Positions 23,901-31,911 of a stretch of 64,000 nt of DNA are shown piece after piece. The stretch comes from Lewinellaceae bacterium (GTDB lineage Bacteria; Bacteroidota; Bacteroidia; Chitinophagales; Saprospiraceae): assembly GCA_016716135.1 (NCBI GenBank), contig JADJWX010000004.1, positions 248,001 to 312,000 of the forward strand, written 5' to 3'. The position numbers were made by a program, and so were the translations under genes. Each line of letters starts with the position of its first letter. Positions within the stretch are counted from its first letter, which is position 1. The notes beneath the pieces are model-generated. The model searched no databases. It was given only the letters and a program-made list of their open reading frames with translations, and was not told where the DNA came from.

Positions 23901-25664
23901 TCAGCTGTTCTTTTTTGCCTTGGCCGCCCGTGCTTTGGCAAGAATTTCGGCACGCGTCATCTTCGGCTTGTCTGATGCCCCGGATTTCGCTTTTGCTGTT
24001 TTCGTTGCCCGCGTTGCCGTAGTGGTTTGCGACGCCTGTAGCTTTTTTGCATTCCCGGCATTCCCGGAAGTTGCAATTTTTGAAGGAGGCCGTTTCCCGG
24101 CATTACCGGCGTTTCCGGCGCGTGCCGCCCGTGCTTTGGCAAGCATTTCGGCGCGCGTCATTTTCGGCTTGTCCGATGCGGCCTTCTTCGCTTTTGCCGC
24201 AGGCTTACCGGCTTTTGCAGCGCGTGCCGCCCGTGCTTTGGCCAGCACCTCGGCGCGCGTCATTTTCGGCTTGTCCGATGCGGCCTTCTTCGCTTTTGCC
24301 GCAGGCTTACCGGCTTTTGCAGCGCGTGCCGCCCGTGCTTTGGCCAGCACTTCGGCGCGCGTCATTTTCGGCTTGTCCGATGCGGCCTTCTTCGCTTTTG
24401 CCGCAGGCTTACCGGCTTTTGCAGCGCGTGCCGCCCGTGCTTTGGCCAGCACCTCGGCGCGCGTCATTTTCGGCTTGTCCGATGCGGCCTTCTTCGCTTT
24501 TGCCGCAGGCTTACCGGTTTTTGCAGCGCGTGCCGCCCGTGCTTTGGCCAGCACCTCGGCGCGCGTCATTTTCGGCTTGTCCGATGCGGCCTTCTTCGCT
24601 TTTGCCGCAGGCTTACCGGCTTTTGCAGCGCGTGCCGCCCGTGCTTTGGCCAGCACTTCGGCGCGCGTCATTTTCGGCTTGTCCGATGCGGCCTTCTTTG
24701 CTTTTGCCGCAGGCTGGCCTGCCTTCGCAGCGCGTGCCGCCCGTGCTTTGGCCAGCACTTCGGCGCGCGTCATTTTCGGCTTGTCCGATGCGGCAGCTTT
24801 CTTTGGACGCCCCGGGCGCCCCTTGCTAACTGGTGCTGCGGCTGGTGTTCCCGCTTTTTTCGGGCGCCCTGGACGGCGTTTGGCAACCGGTGCTGCTACA
24901 TCTTCTGCTGCTTTTTTCGGACGGCCTCTTTTGGACTTGGCTTCAGCCTTGTCGGCTGCGCGTGCTGCGCGCGCCTTTTCCAGAATTTCGGCGCGCGTCA
25001 TTGCGGGTTTATCGGATACCTCTTTTTTCGGGCGGCCGGGTTTGCGTTTTTTTACAGTTTTGGTCTCAGAAGGCTGCTCGGCAATAGCGGATTCCGGCGC
25101 TTTGGATTTTTTGCTTTCTCTTTTCTTTTCGCCTTTGATTTTTTTGGCGACCAATTCTATATGTGCCAGATGATGTGCGCAATGCCAGGCATAGAGGGCA
25201 ATCGCTTCCGGGAGTAAGACAACCGCCTGGCGCTCCGGGTGAAAATAGCCTCGTTCCAGGTCCTCGTCTGAAAGCGATTTCAGGAATTCAACCCAACGGG
25301 AGTGCAATGCGGTGAGCAAACGTATAGACGATTTTATAGAACCTTTGCTCGCATCGGCAGTTTCTGCCCAGAGCGCCTCTTCGTAAGGCTTGATAACCGG
25401 AGTAGGTTCAGTAGCCGTTAGTTTCATGCGCACGTAGGCGTTCATGTGCGAATCCGCCAGGTGGTGAATTACCTGGCGCGCACTCCAGCCACCGGGGCGG
25501 TACGGCATGTCCAGTGCTTCTTTAGATAACTTACCAACTACTTTTTTTAAATCTTTTGGCAAGCGGGCAATTAATTTAATATGCTTGCGCGTCATTTTTG
25601 GTGAATAGGATTTCCCATATTCGAATTGCCCTATCGGATACCGCAGTTTATTGATTTTCTTCAT
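23901..25664 (-). CDS. BstA/DinB thiol-transferase domain fused to AT-hooks and H1-like repeats
   Basis: Residues 1-175 of this 587-residue protein match the YfiT/BstA branch of DinB-fold enzymes, which transfer bacillithiol or act on thiol adducts: YPIGQFEYG, VIHHLADSHMNAYVRMKL, IKPYEEALWAE and YAWHCAHHLAHI, keeping the metal-binding histidines. After a Lys-rich hinge come four AT-hook-like cores (GRPKK within KPGRPKK, KRGRPKK, RPGRPKK, GRPGRPKK). Then follow nine copies of a (K)P(K)MTRAE(V/I/M)L helix, most within a 34-residue unit DKPKMTRAEVLAKARAA plus an AAKxGKPAAKAKKAAS linker. The tail is extremely Lys/Ala/Arg-rich, like histone H1 or HU-tail proteins, and probably binds DNA. I know of no standard family with this fusion. 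Confidence 0.85.
   Translation of the reverse strand: MKKINKLRYPIGQFEYGKSYSPKMTRKHIKLIARLPKDLKKVVGKLSKEALDMPYRPGGWSARQVIHHLADSHMNAYVRMKLTATEPTPVIKPYEEALWAETADASKGSIKSSIRLLTALHSRWVEFLKSLSDEDLERGYFHPERQAVVLLPEAIALYAWHCAHHLAHIELVAKKIKGEKKRESKKSKAPESAIAEQPSETKTVKKRKPGRPKKEVSDKPAMTRAEILEKARAARAADKAEAKSKRGRPKKAAEDVAAPVAKRRPGRPKKAGTPAAAPVSKGRPGRPKKAAASDKPKMTRAEVLAKARAARAAKAGQPAAKAKKAASDKPKMTRAEVLAKARAARAAKAGKPAAKAKKAASDKPKMTRAEVLAKARAARAAKTGKPAAKAKKAASDKPKMTRAEVLAKARAARAAKAGKPAAKAKKAASDKPKMTRAEVLAKARAARAAKAGKPAAKAKKAASDKPKMTRAEVLAKARAARAAKAGKPAAKAKKAASDKPKMTRAEMLAKARAARAGNAGNAGKRPPSKIATSGNAGNAKKLQASQTTTATRATKTAKAKSGASDKPKMTRAEILAKARAAKAKKNS
24119..24830. repeat. 102-bp tandem repeats coding for basic 34-residue units
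   Basis: About seven consecutive 102-bp units, almost identical at the DNA level (for example GTGCTTTGGC recurring every 102 bp from 24131), encode the Lys/Ala-rich modules of the BstA-fusion protein. The near-identity, including silent positions, points to recent copying or gene conversion and to likely copy-number variation between strains. Confidence 0.92.
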
Positions 25665-25732
25665 TTTTTATAGACGTTAGGAAATGTTAGTGTTGTTTTT
25701 AATTACATAGAAATTATAGAAGGATGGTTAAT

Positions 25733-26392
25733 TCAGTTCTGATTTTTCCAATGCCATAGGTAACGACAGGCAACCGTTCTGTACGGACGCCAGGGCTCTG
25801 CGATTTCGGTCATTTCCCGATGCAAATCCTTACCCACAGTATTCAAATTATAGAGTCGGATAATCGCTTGTTGAATGCCAAGGTCATCTTTTGGAAAAAC
25901 GTCCGGGCGGCCAAGTGTGAACATAAGAATCATTTCCACCGTCCAGCGGCCGACGCCTTTAATTTTGGTGAGCATTTGGATAATTTGCGTGTCATCATAA
26001 TGGTCCCATTTGACCGCTTCAATTTTATTTTCAAGCGCATAGTTTGCCACATTTTGCAAATAAGAGGCCTTTTGCCGGGATAGACCCGTGGCACGCAATT
26101 GACCAGGATCTGTAACGAGCAGCAATTCGGGACTTGGATACTTTTCCGGAAACAATGTGCAAAAGCGGTTAAAAATAGTATCAGCTGCTTTGACACTTAA
26201 TTGTTGGGATACAATAGAATTCAATAAATCAAAATAAACATTTCCGGACGGAGTGAATGGCTTAACGGAGGTGTTTTGTATTATATTTTCTAAAATTGAA
26301 TCTTTCTTTAAATGCAAAATTGCAGATTCTAAATCCATTTCAACGAATATTTCTGACAAAAAATCCTGTTGGGTCGCCAAATATTGTTCCAA
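25733..26392 (-). CDS. DNA-3-methyladenine glycosylase, AlkA/HhH-GPD type
   Basis: This 219-residue protein is a base-excision glycosylase that removes alkylated purines. The helix-hairpin-helix is visible in LTKIKGVGRWTVEMILMFTL, followed by GRPDVFPKDDLGI with the catalytic aspartate of the HhH-GPD superfamily. SIVSQQLSVKAADTIFNRF is the conserved entry region. It lacks the N-terminal domain of E. coli AlkA, as usual for this short subgroup. An internal ATG at 26338 (MDLESAIL) is an alternative start. It is divergent from the GCS2-CBS gene, 80 bp apart. Confidence 0.88.
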   Translation of the reverse strand: MEQYLATQQDFLSEIFVEMDLESAILHLKKDSILENIIQNTSVKPFTPSGNVYFDLLNSIVSQQLSVKAADTIFNRFCTLFPEKYPSPELLLVTDPGQLRATGLSRQKASYLQNVANYALENKIEAVKWDHYDDTQIIQMLTKIKGVGRWTVEMILMFTLGRPDVFPKDDLGIQQAIIRLYNLNTVGKDLHREMTEIAEPWRPYRTVACRYLWHWKNQN

Positions 26393-26472
26393 AGGTAAGT
26401 TTTGTTAGTCTAATGTAAAAAGAATAATATTGCCGGGCCAATTCCGGTCTGACAAGCTAATTATTCTGCACT

Positions 26473-28395
26473 ATGGGATTCCAAAAAGTTACTACTGCCG
26501 ATGATCAATCGAAAATGTTGCATTTCGTCCGGCACCTGCTCGATGATGTGCAGGCATTTGAATACATGCTCGAAAACAATTGGTTTGAATCGGATATCAC
26601 CCGGATCGGGGCCGAACAGGAGATGTGCCTGGTACACAATAAAACGTATAAGCCGGCTACCATCAACATGGAGGTGTTGGAAAAACTGAAGGATGCCCCC
26701 TGGTGTGTCACGGAATTGGCTAAATTCAACCTGGAAACCAACTTGTCGCCGCGGGAATTTTCCGGCTCTTGCCTGCGCGACATGGAGGCCGAAAACCTCG
26801 ACTACCTGGCAAAAATCCAGTCCGTTTTAAACAGTTTTGATGCCTCCATTGTGCTCTGCGGTATTTTGCCCACCTTGCGCAAACACGACCTGGATTTGGT
26901 AAACCTCACCCCCGTCGACCGGTATTATGCCCTCATGGCAGCCATTCAAAAACACCTGTTGGGCACCGCATTCGAATTGCGGGTGGAAGGGGTAGACGAG
27001 CTGTTGGTAAAGCATGACTCGCCGCTCCTGGAAGCCTGCAACACCAGTTTTCAGGTACACCTCCAGGTTGCTCCGGCCGATTTTGTAAAAATGTACAACA
27101 TCGCCCAGGCGCTGGCTGGGCCCATGGTAGCCATTGCTGCCAACTCGCCCCTGGTGTTCGGGCGCCGGCTTTGGGCAGAATCGCGCATTGCCCTGTTCCA
27201 GCAAAGCCTCGACACCCGAACCACCTCCGACCACATGCGGGAGCGCCTTCCGCGGGTCAATTTCGGCTCCGGGTGGTTGCAGGGCGACATCACCCAGATT
27301 TACAAGGAAGACATCAGCCGTTTCCGGGTGCTCCTGGCAGGCGACATTGAAGAAGAATCGCTGCAGTTGATTCAGGACGGGAAAGTCCCGAAACTGCGCG
27401 CCCTGCAAATCCACAATTCCACGGTGTATCGCTGGAACCGGCCCTGCTACGGTATTTCACCCAATGGAAAACCGCACCTGCGCATCGAAAACCGGGTACT
27501 GCCCGCCGGCCCCACGCCGGTGGATGCGACGGCAAATGCGGCGTTCTGGCTGGGCGCCATGATCGGGATGCAATTGAACTATCCCGACGTGACTAAAAAG
27601 ATCGAGTTTGACGACGTGCGCGATAATTTTTTAAAGGCAGCAAAATTTGGCATCGACAGCACGTTCAATTGGTTTGGCGATAAAAAAATCCATGCCCCTG
27701 ATTTGATTTTAAAAGAACTCATTCCGCTCGCCAAAGAAGGCCTCAAACACCGGAAAGTACACAGCGCCGATATAAAAAAATACCTCGGAATTATAGAAGC
27801 ACGAACCAAGGCACACAAAACCGGCGCCCGCTGGCAACTGCGGTCTTTTACCGCCTTAAAACAGCAGGTCACCAATGACGAAGCCGTGTCGACCCTCACC
27901 GCCGCCATTATTAAAAATCAAAAACAAAACACGCCTGTGCATACCTGGAAAGAAACTACGCTGTCGGACCTGGAAAACTGGCATCCCTCCAAATTGAAAG
28001 TAGAGGAGTTTATGTCGACCGACCTGTTTACGGTACAACGGGACGACCTGGTCGAACTCGTCGCCGAAATTATGAACTGGCGCCGTATCCGCTACCTGCC
28101 GGTTGAAAATCAAAAAGGTGAACTGGTCGGCCTGGTTTCTTCCAGGATTTTGCTGCGGCATTTCGCCCGCGTCAGCAAAACCCATGACGACCGTACGGTA
28201 ACCGTGAAGGCCATCATGATCGAAAAACCCATCACAGTCAACCCGGAAACCACGATCATGGAAGCCATGCACTCCATGCAGGAAAATAAAATTGGCTGCC
28301 TGCCGGTGGTTAAAGGCAAAGAACTTGTCGGTATTATTACCGAAATGGACTTTTTACGGATTACTGCCCGCCTGATGGAACGCGCCGGCGGATAA
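26473..28395 (+). CDS. GCS2-type carboxylate-amine ligase fused to a CBS pair
   Basis: This 640-residue protein has a GCS2-family glutamate-cysteine-ligase-like domain (about residues 1-430). Key segments are RIGAEQEMCLV, FNLETNLSP, the substrate region SFQVHLQVAPADF, and HNSTVYRWNRPCYG. After a helical linker, two CBS modules occupy the C-terminus (VEEFMSTDLFTVQRDDLVEL and MIEKPITVNPETTIMEAMHS), ending IGCLPVVKGKELVGIITEMDF. CBS pairs usually bind adenine nucleotides, so ligase activity may respond to energy state; this is inference. Whether it makes gamma-glutamylcysteine or another amide is not shown. Confidence 0.82.
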   Translation: MGFQKVTTADDQSKMLHFVRHLLDDVQAFEYMLENNWFESDITRIGAEQEMCLVHNKTYKPATINMEVLEKLKDAPWCVTELAKFNLETNLSPREFSGSCLRDMEAENLDYLAKIQSVLNSFDASIVLCGILPTLRKHDLDLVNLTPVDRYYALMAAIQKHLLGTAFELRVEGVDELLVKHDSPLLEACNTSFQVHLQVAPADFVKMYNIAQALAGPMVAIAANSPLVFGRRLWAESRIALFQQSLDTRTTSDHMRERLPRVNFGSGWLQGDITQIYKEDISRFRVLLAGDIEEESLQLIQDGKVPKLRALQIHNSTVYRWNRPCYGISPNGKPHLRIENRVLPAGPTPVDATANAAFWLGAMIGMQLNYPDVTKKIEFDDVRDNFLKAAKFGIDSTFNWFGDKKIHAPDLILKELIPLAKEGLKHRKVHSADIKKYLGIIEARTKAHKTGARWQLRSFTALKQQVTNDEAVSTLTAAIIKNQKQNTPVHTWKETTLSDLENWHPSKLKVEEFMSTDLFTVQRDDLVELVAEIMNWRRIRYLPVENQKGELVGLVSSRILLRHFARVSKTHDDRTVTVKAIMIEKPITVNPETTIMEAMHSMQENKIGCLPVVKGKELVGIITEMDFLRITARLMERAGG

Positions 28396-28413
28396 GTTGC
28401 TTTAGCGCGTGCT

Positions 28414-28674
28414 GGGGAATTCCCCCCAGGGCAAACGCATCAAAAATGCTCAATAATTGCCTGATACCCACAAAAAAAACGGCCCGGATGGGCCGGCATC
28501 TCGGTAGCAATTGTGACCAGTCCTGTTTACCGTGGCCCAGCGGGCCACTATTGGGCATATAAAAATTGTGTAATACCGGCCCGCTGGGCCGGAAACTGCC
28601 AATCATTGGGCCAATACTGCCGAGATACCGCCCCATCCGGGGCGATTTTGATGCGTTTGCCCTAGGGAATTCCC
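28414..28674. repeat. Nested palindromic element with 30-bp terminal inverted repeats
   Basis: The ends (28414-28445 and 28645-28674) are inverted copies: GGGGAATTCCC, a 2-4 base difference, then AGGGCAAACGCATCAAAA. Inside lie four further palindromes: GGCCCGGATGGGCC, GGCCCAGCGGGCC, GGCCCGCTGGGCC and GCCCCATCCGGGGC. A second inverted pair (CATCTCGGTAGCAATTG against CAATACTGCCGAGAT) lies between them. The whole element can fold into one long branched hairpin. It carries no plausible gene and resembles a MITE or a large REP-type element. Confidence 0.85.
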
Positions 28675-28691
28675 CCTCCGCGATTTCCTCG

Positions 28692-28699
28692 TACCTTTG
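28692..28699 (+). promoter_or_regulatory. Possible -7 element before the lipoprotein gene
   Basis: TACCTTTG fits the -7 TAnnTTTG consensus. Its position favours a start at GTG 28715 rather than TTG 28697. No clear -33 TTG is visible, because the neighbouring palindromic element occupies that place. Confidence 0.3.
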
Positions 28700-28714
28700 G
28701 TCAAAATTTGCAAC

Positions 28715-29503
28715 GTGCGACCATTTCCACACGGTTTATCAATTTTGACACTTGCGCTCTGCATCGTTTTTTGGCGCTGCGCCAAACAACCGGAACAGCC
28801 ATTTTCTCCGGCCGATCCGGCAAACCAGCACTCTTACTATCCGCTGTCGATTGGCAAATGGATTGAGTACACCGTCGACTCCGTACGCTATGATTTTGCA
28901 TCCACCGGCGGGACCAGCCGCGACAGCCTGCGAACCTGGGTACGGGAAGAAATCAGGGACACATTTACCGACAACGCGGGGCAACTCCTGTTTCGCATCG
29001 AACGGTTTGAGCGCCAAAGCGACACCCTGCCCTGGCAATTGAAGCAGGTTTTGGCTGCCGGCCGGTCCAACACCCAAGCCATCCGCACTGAAAACAACCT
29101 GCGTTTCCTGAAACTGGTTTTTCCTGTTAACCGGAGCACCCGGTGGAACGGTAACCTGTGGATCGACCCGTACCTGGAAATCGAGGTTGCCGGAGAGCGC
29201 ATCCGGCCGTTCACCAATTGGCAGTACAAGATTGACGAACTGGACATCCCGGCTCAAATCGACGCCTTTACTTTCGATTCCGTGCTGGTGGTCACCGAAG
29301 TTGATCAAACCAATGCCATTGAGCGCCGGCTGTCGCGCAGCACCTATGCCAAACACATCGGGCTGGTACAGCGCGAGCAATGGATACTGGACTCGCAATA
29401 CTGCAACCAGGTTCCGCCGCCGGCCGACTGCCTTACGAAGCCCTGGACGGAAAAAGCGGAAACAGGATATATCCTGCAACAAATAATTACCGGACATAAT
29501 TGA
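28715..29503 (+). CDS. Lipoprotein of unknown function
   Basis: This 262-residue protein starts with RPFPHGLSILTLALCIVFWRC, a lipoprotein-like signal with a lipobox ending FWRC. The mature part (YYPLSIGKWIEYTVDSVRYDF, then repeated beta-strand-like stretches) matches a pattern common in Bacteroidota surface lipoproteins of unknown role. The start is uncertain: GTG 28715 is preferred and TTG 28697 would add six residues. The gene lies directly downstream of the large palindromic element and upstream of rimM. Confidence 0.6.
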   Translation: MRPFPHGLSILTLALCIVFWRCAKQPEQPFSPADPANQHSYYPLSIGKWIEYTVDSVRYDFASTGGTSRDSLRTWVREEIRDTFTDNAGQLLFRIERFERQSDTLPWQLKQVLAAGRSNTQAIRTENNLRFLKLVFPVNRSTRWNGNLWIDPYLEIEVAGERIRPFTNWQYKIDELDIPAQIDAFTFDSVLVVTEVDQTNAIERRLSRSTYAKHIGLVQREQWILDSQYCNQVPPPADCLTKPWTEKAETGYILQQIITGHN

Positions 29504-29597
29504 AGGCTGATACATATTTTAACTCCAAGCACCTCCCGCCCCATCGATTTATTGCCGGGCAATAGAAAAACGAAATTCATTTGGATCATTTTATCCT

Positions 29598-30110
29598 ATG
29601 CAGTACACCCAAATCGGAACTACAAAAAAATCGCACGGCGTGCACGGCGAGCTCAAGGTGAACATTGACGAAGCCTACGAAGATATATTTCTGGAGGCCG
29701 ACCGTGTTTTCCTGGAACTTCGCGGCACCATGCAGCCATTTTTCATCGAAAGTATTCGCGGACAGGCCGATCTGATTGTCCGGTTCGACGACGTTCAAAC
29801 ACCGGAGGCGGCCAGGCTCCTGCAAATCCGCGGTATTTTTTTACCAACCGAAGAGTTGCCACAGATTGTTGAGTCCAACGCGGATGGCCCGGAATATAGC
29901 CGGCTAACCGGATACCGGATGGTCGATGCCCGGGTTGGGGAAATTGGTACTATTCGCGATGTAATGGAAATGCCGCAGCAAGAGTTGGCTGCAGTGGACT
30001 ATCAGGGCCGGGAAATCCTGATCCCGCTCAATCCCCAATTCATACAAAGTGTGGATGAGGGCGCCAAACAGGTGCTGGTTGATCTGCCGGAGGGGTTACT
30101 GGCACTTTGA
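29598..30110 (+). CDS. rimM: Ribosome maturation factor RimM
   Basis: This 170-residue protein matches RimM, which helps mature the 30S head (16S rRNA processing, S19 binding). The N-terminal domain shows IGTTKKSHGVHGELKVNI and VRFDDVQTPEAARLLQIRGIFL; the C-terminal PRC-barrel shows YRMVDARVGEIGTIRDVMEMPQQELAAV and ILIPLNPQFI. The usual partners rpsP and trmD are not adjacent here. Upstream, TTG 29552-29554 and TTCATTTG 29576-29583 form a weak promoter candidate. Confidence 0.93.
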   Translation: MQYTQIGTTKKSHGVHGELKVNIDEAYEDIFLEADRVFLELRGTMQPFFIESIRGQADLIVRFDDVQTPEAARLLQIRGIFLPTEELPQIVESNADGPEYSRLTGYRMVDARVGEIGTIRDVMEMPQQELAAVDYQGREILIPLNPQFIQSVDEGAKQVLVDLPEGLLAL

Positions 30111-30168
30111 TTTAATTTTTTCTTAAGAAAATTTAAAAGGATTTTAATGCCTGCCAGAAACTACCGGC

Positions 30169-30187
30169 AAAAACGTTGACGTTTTTT
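30169..30187 (+). terminator. Weak terminator-like hairpin after rimM
   Basis: AAAAACG, a TTGA loop and CGTTTTTTT form a short AT-rich stem with a T-run, 58 bp after the rimM stop. Confidence 0.35.
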
Positions 30188-30224
30188 TAATCGTTTCGAT
30201 TAAATCAAGCAAAACGTATCTGCC

Positions 30225-30425
30225 ATGTACAACAACATCACTGAACGCAATGCAAACCGCCGCCGCAATATCGCGTTGATCCTTGCCGTAGGTCTCCACA
30301 TAGCCCTCGCTGCCGCCCTTTATTATGCCAGTTTGGAAAATAGCGTTAACAACCGATTAACGTCTCCCGAAAATTTGCACAAAAACAGCCCTTCTCCACA
30401 GCCAAAGGCGGTTAATCTGCCCTAA
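30225..30425 (+). CDS. Small single-helix membrane protein, copy 1
   Basis: This 66-residue protein has a basic start (ERNANRRRN), one membrane helix (IALILAVGLHIALAAALYYA) and a short polar tail ending PSPQPKAVNLP. The arrangement of arginines, helix with an embedded histidine, and Pro-rich tail resembles the N-terminus of TonB-type energy transducers, but the C-terminal receptor-contacting domain is missing. A second small protein of the same layout follows. Function unknown. Confidence 0.5.
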   Translation: MYNNITERNANRRRNIALILAVGLHIALAAALYYASLENSVNNRLTSPENLHKNSPSPQPKAVNLP

Positions 30426-30548
30426 AAACGGCCATTCGCGCCTTGCGAATCGCGCTGCCCCAAAAACTTTTTCTTAACCCTTTTGAGGTATTTTGCAGAA
30501 TTGGCGCGCTTTTTGGCTATTCCCAAACCGTACCAAAAATTTGTTATC

Positions 30549-30728
30549 ATGCAACGTACCGATTACCCTGCAAAACGCTCAAATTATCCGTTTACCGCAT
30601 TGCTTATTTTGCTGGTGCACCTCGGTTTAGGTTATTACATCTACCAACAAGTCATGCAGCCCAGCAACGGCACTCCCGGTACAGAACTGAAAGCAATCCA
30701 ACAGCAGGACGAACCTGCAATACCCTGA
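30549..30728 (+). CDS. Small single-helix membrane protein, copy 2
   Basis: This 59-residue protein (MQRTDYPAKRSNYPF, helix TALLILLVHLGLGYYIYQQVM, polar tail ending QQQDEPAIP) mirrors the layout of the preceding small gene, with the histidine again inside the helix. I chose ATG 30549 because it gives the same short basic N-terminus; a start at 30483 would add 22 residues. The terminator 28 bp downstream supports a real transcript. Function unknown. Confidence 0.5.
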   Translation: MQRTDYPAKRSNYPFTALLILLVHLGLGYYIYQQVMQPSNGTPGTELKAIQQQDEPAIP

Positions 30729-30755
30729 GTTTTATCTCTTTCCTACTGTGAGCCC

Positions 30756-30790
30756 AAAACGGCCCCGCGAAGTTTCGCGGGGCCGTTTTT
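30756..30790. terminator. Strong intrinsic terminator
   Basis: AAAACGGCCCCGCGA (30756-30770) pairs with TCGCGGGGCCGTTTT (30775-30789) over a 4-base loop, with flanking T- and A-runs. It lies between convergent genes and can serve both strands. Confidence 0.9.
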
Positions 30791-30841
30791 CATTTGTCCT
30801 ATGACTTCAAGTCGTAGGACAAATAAACCATACTTAGCTGC

Positions 30842-31687
30842 TCAACGCTGGATCACCGTCATTTGCCGGTCGTACGCCAGGCAGGTAAAAATCCCCAGGG
30901 GATTGGCTGAGCCCTGCACGTTGCTTTTGATCGGTGAAGGTTGTGCAAACGGGTTTATATTTCCAAAAACAGCCAATTGCACGCTTTCAATGTAGTCGTA
31001 ATATGCTTTGGAGATATGGAAAACCGTGTTGAACACCGTATCGCCGGGTACAAGTTCATAGGCCGTGCCAAAAGCGATTTGCTGGGTCGTAGCGGCCCGG
31101 TCGTTGGCCAGAAAATCCTGCTCGGGTATGCTGTCCAACGAGCCATAGTTGAGCATGCGCCTGAAATAATTGTCCTGAGAAAGATCATCCGTGATGTAGG
31201 TGAGCACCCGCGCGAATGTATCCTGTGCCGGTCCCCACTCCACCACCACGCTATCAATCGGTATTTGCGGCAGCATGGTTGTTTGGCCGGTAATTGTTTT
31301 GCCGTCGGGCATTGTAATGTTCAGGGTGTAATCAATTCCCGGATCGGCGGGCACGAGGTTCAGGCCGGTATAATTGAAGAGTTTCAACGGCTCAATTTCC
31401 GCGGAAAGCTGGTTGAAAAGCGTATCCACCTGGCCGTTGTAGGCAATCGTCACGACAGCCCCGCTCAACAGGGTTTTATCTAAAAAAGTGGAATCCAGAC
31501 CCAGTGGATCAAAAAAACCATAACTCCGGGTCAACAGCAGCCGGAAGGGTTTCCCGGGTTCGAGGTAGCACTCGACAACCGGTTGCGTATTGTATACCGG
31601 CAGGTCGATCTGTACGTCTTTTTCGAGGTTGCAGGCTGCCAGAAAGGCCAGGGCAAGGAAGGGGAGAATATTTTTTATGATACGCAT
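30842..31687 (-). CDS. DUF4249 lipoprotein, partner of TonB-dependent receptor
   Basis: This 281-residue protein has a lipoprotein signal (FLALAFLAACNLEKDV, lipobox LAAC) and the DUF4249 layout: VVECYLEPGKPFRLLLTRSY near the N-terminus, then LLSGAVVTIAYNG, and YTLNITMPDGKTITGQTTM. Such proteins are encoded with TonB-dependent receptors, as here, where the receptor gene is upstream on the same strand. By analogy with other outer-membrane lipoprotein/receptor pairs it may help capture the substrate, which is unknown. ATG 31687 puts the signal at the N-terminus. Confidence 0.82.
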   Translation of the reverse strand: MRIIKNILPFLALAFLAACNLEKDVQIDLPVYNTQPVVECYLEPGKPFRLLLTRSYGFFDPLGLDSTFLDKTLLSGAVVTIAYNGQVDTLFNQLSAEIEPLKLFNYTGLNLVPADPGIDYTLNITMPDGKTITGQTTMLPQIPIDSVVVEWGPAQDTFARVLTYITDDLSQDNYFRRMLNYGSLDSIPEQDFLANDRAATTQQIAFGTAYELVPGDTVFNTVFHISKAYYDYIESVQLAVFGNINPFAQPSPIKSNVQGSANPLGIFTCLAYDRQMTVIQR

Positions 31688-31792
31688 TGGTGCTGATTTT
31701 TCAATTAACAATTATTGGAAAGGGGGCCATTTACTCGAGGCTGTCTCAGCAGTATTTTTCGATCAGTGCCCGCCGAAGATTGTTCTTTTTCG

Positions 31793-31847
31793 CCGCCGAG
31801 ACGCGAAGACGCGAAGTTTAATTTTTAGCGTCTTCGCGTCTCGGCGG
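31793..31847. repeat. Perfect 20-bp hairpin between receptor and DUF4249 genes
   Basis: The arm CCGCCGAGACGCGAAGACGC (31793-31812) is repeated inverted at 31828-31847 around a 15-base AT-rich loop. Within each arm GACGCGAA is itself partly repeated. It lies in the 224-bp gap between two co-directional minus-strand genes, so it could act as an attenuator or mRNA-stability hairpin. It belongs to the palindrome set in this window. Confidence 0.88.
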
Positions 31848-31911
31848 TAAAAAGTTTGTCGCGCAGGGGAATAGTTTTACTTGTGAAACGCCCTGGAGTA
31901 GTGGCAATCCA

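Noticed and set aside
24119..24830. CRISPR array
   Set aside because: Units are directly adjacent 102-bp coding repeats without unique spacers and no cas genes are present.
23860..25173. Long plus-strand open frame of 437 codons opposite the BstA-fusion gene, with repeated FAxAAGLPAFAARAARAL
   Set aside because: It is the antisense reading of the 102-bp coding repeats; the minus frame has recognisable enzyme and AT-hook sequence and a sensible start.
28414..28674. Insertion sequence
   Set aside because: Inverted ends are present but the interior has no transposase frame; at most a non-autonomous element.
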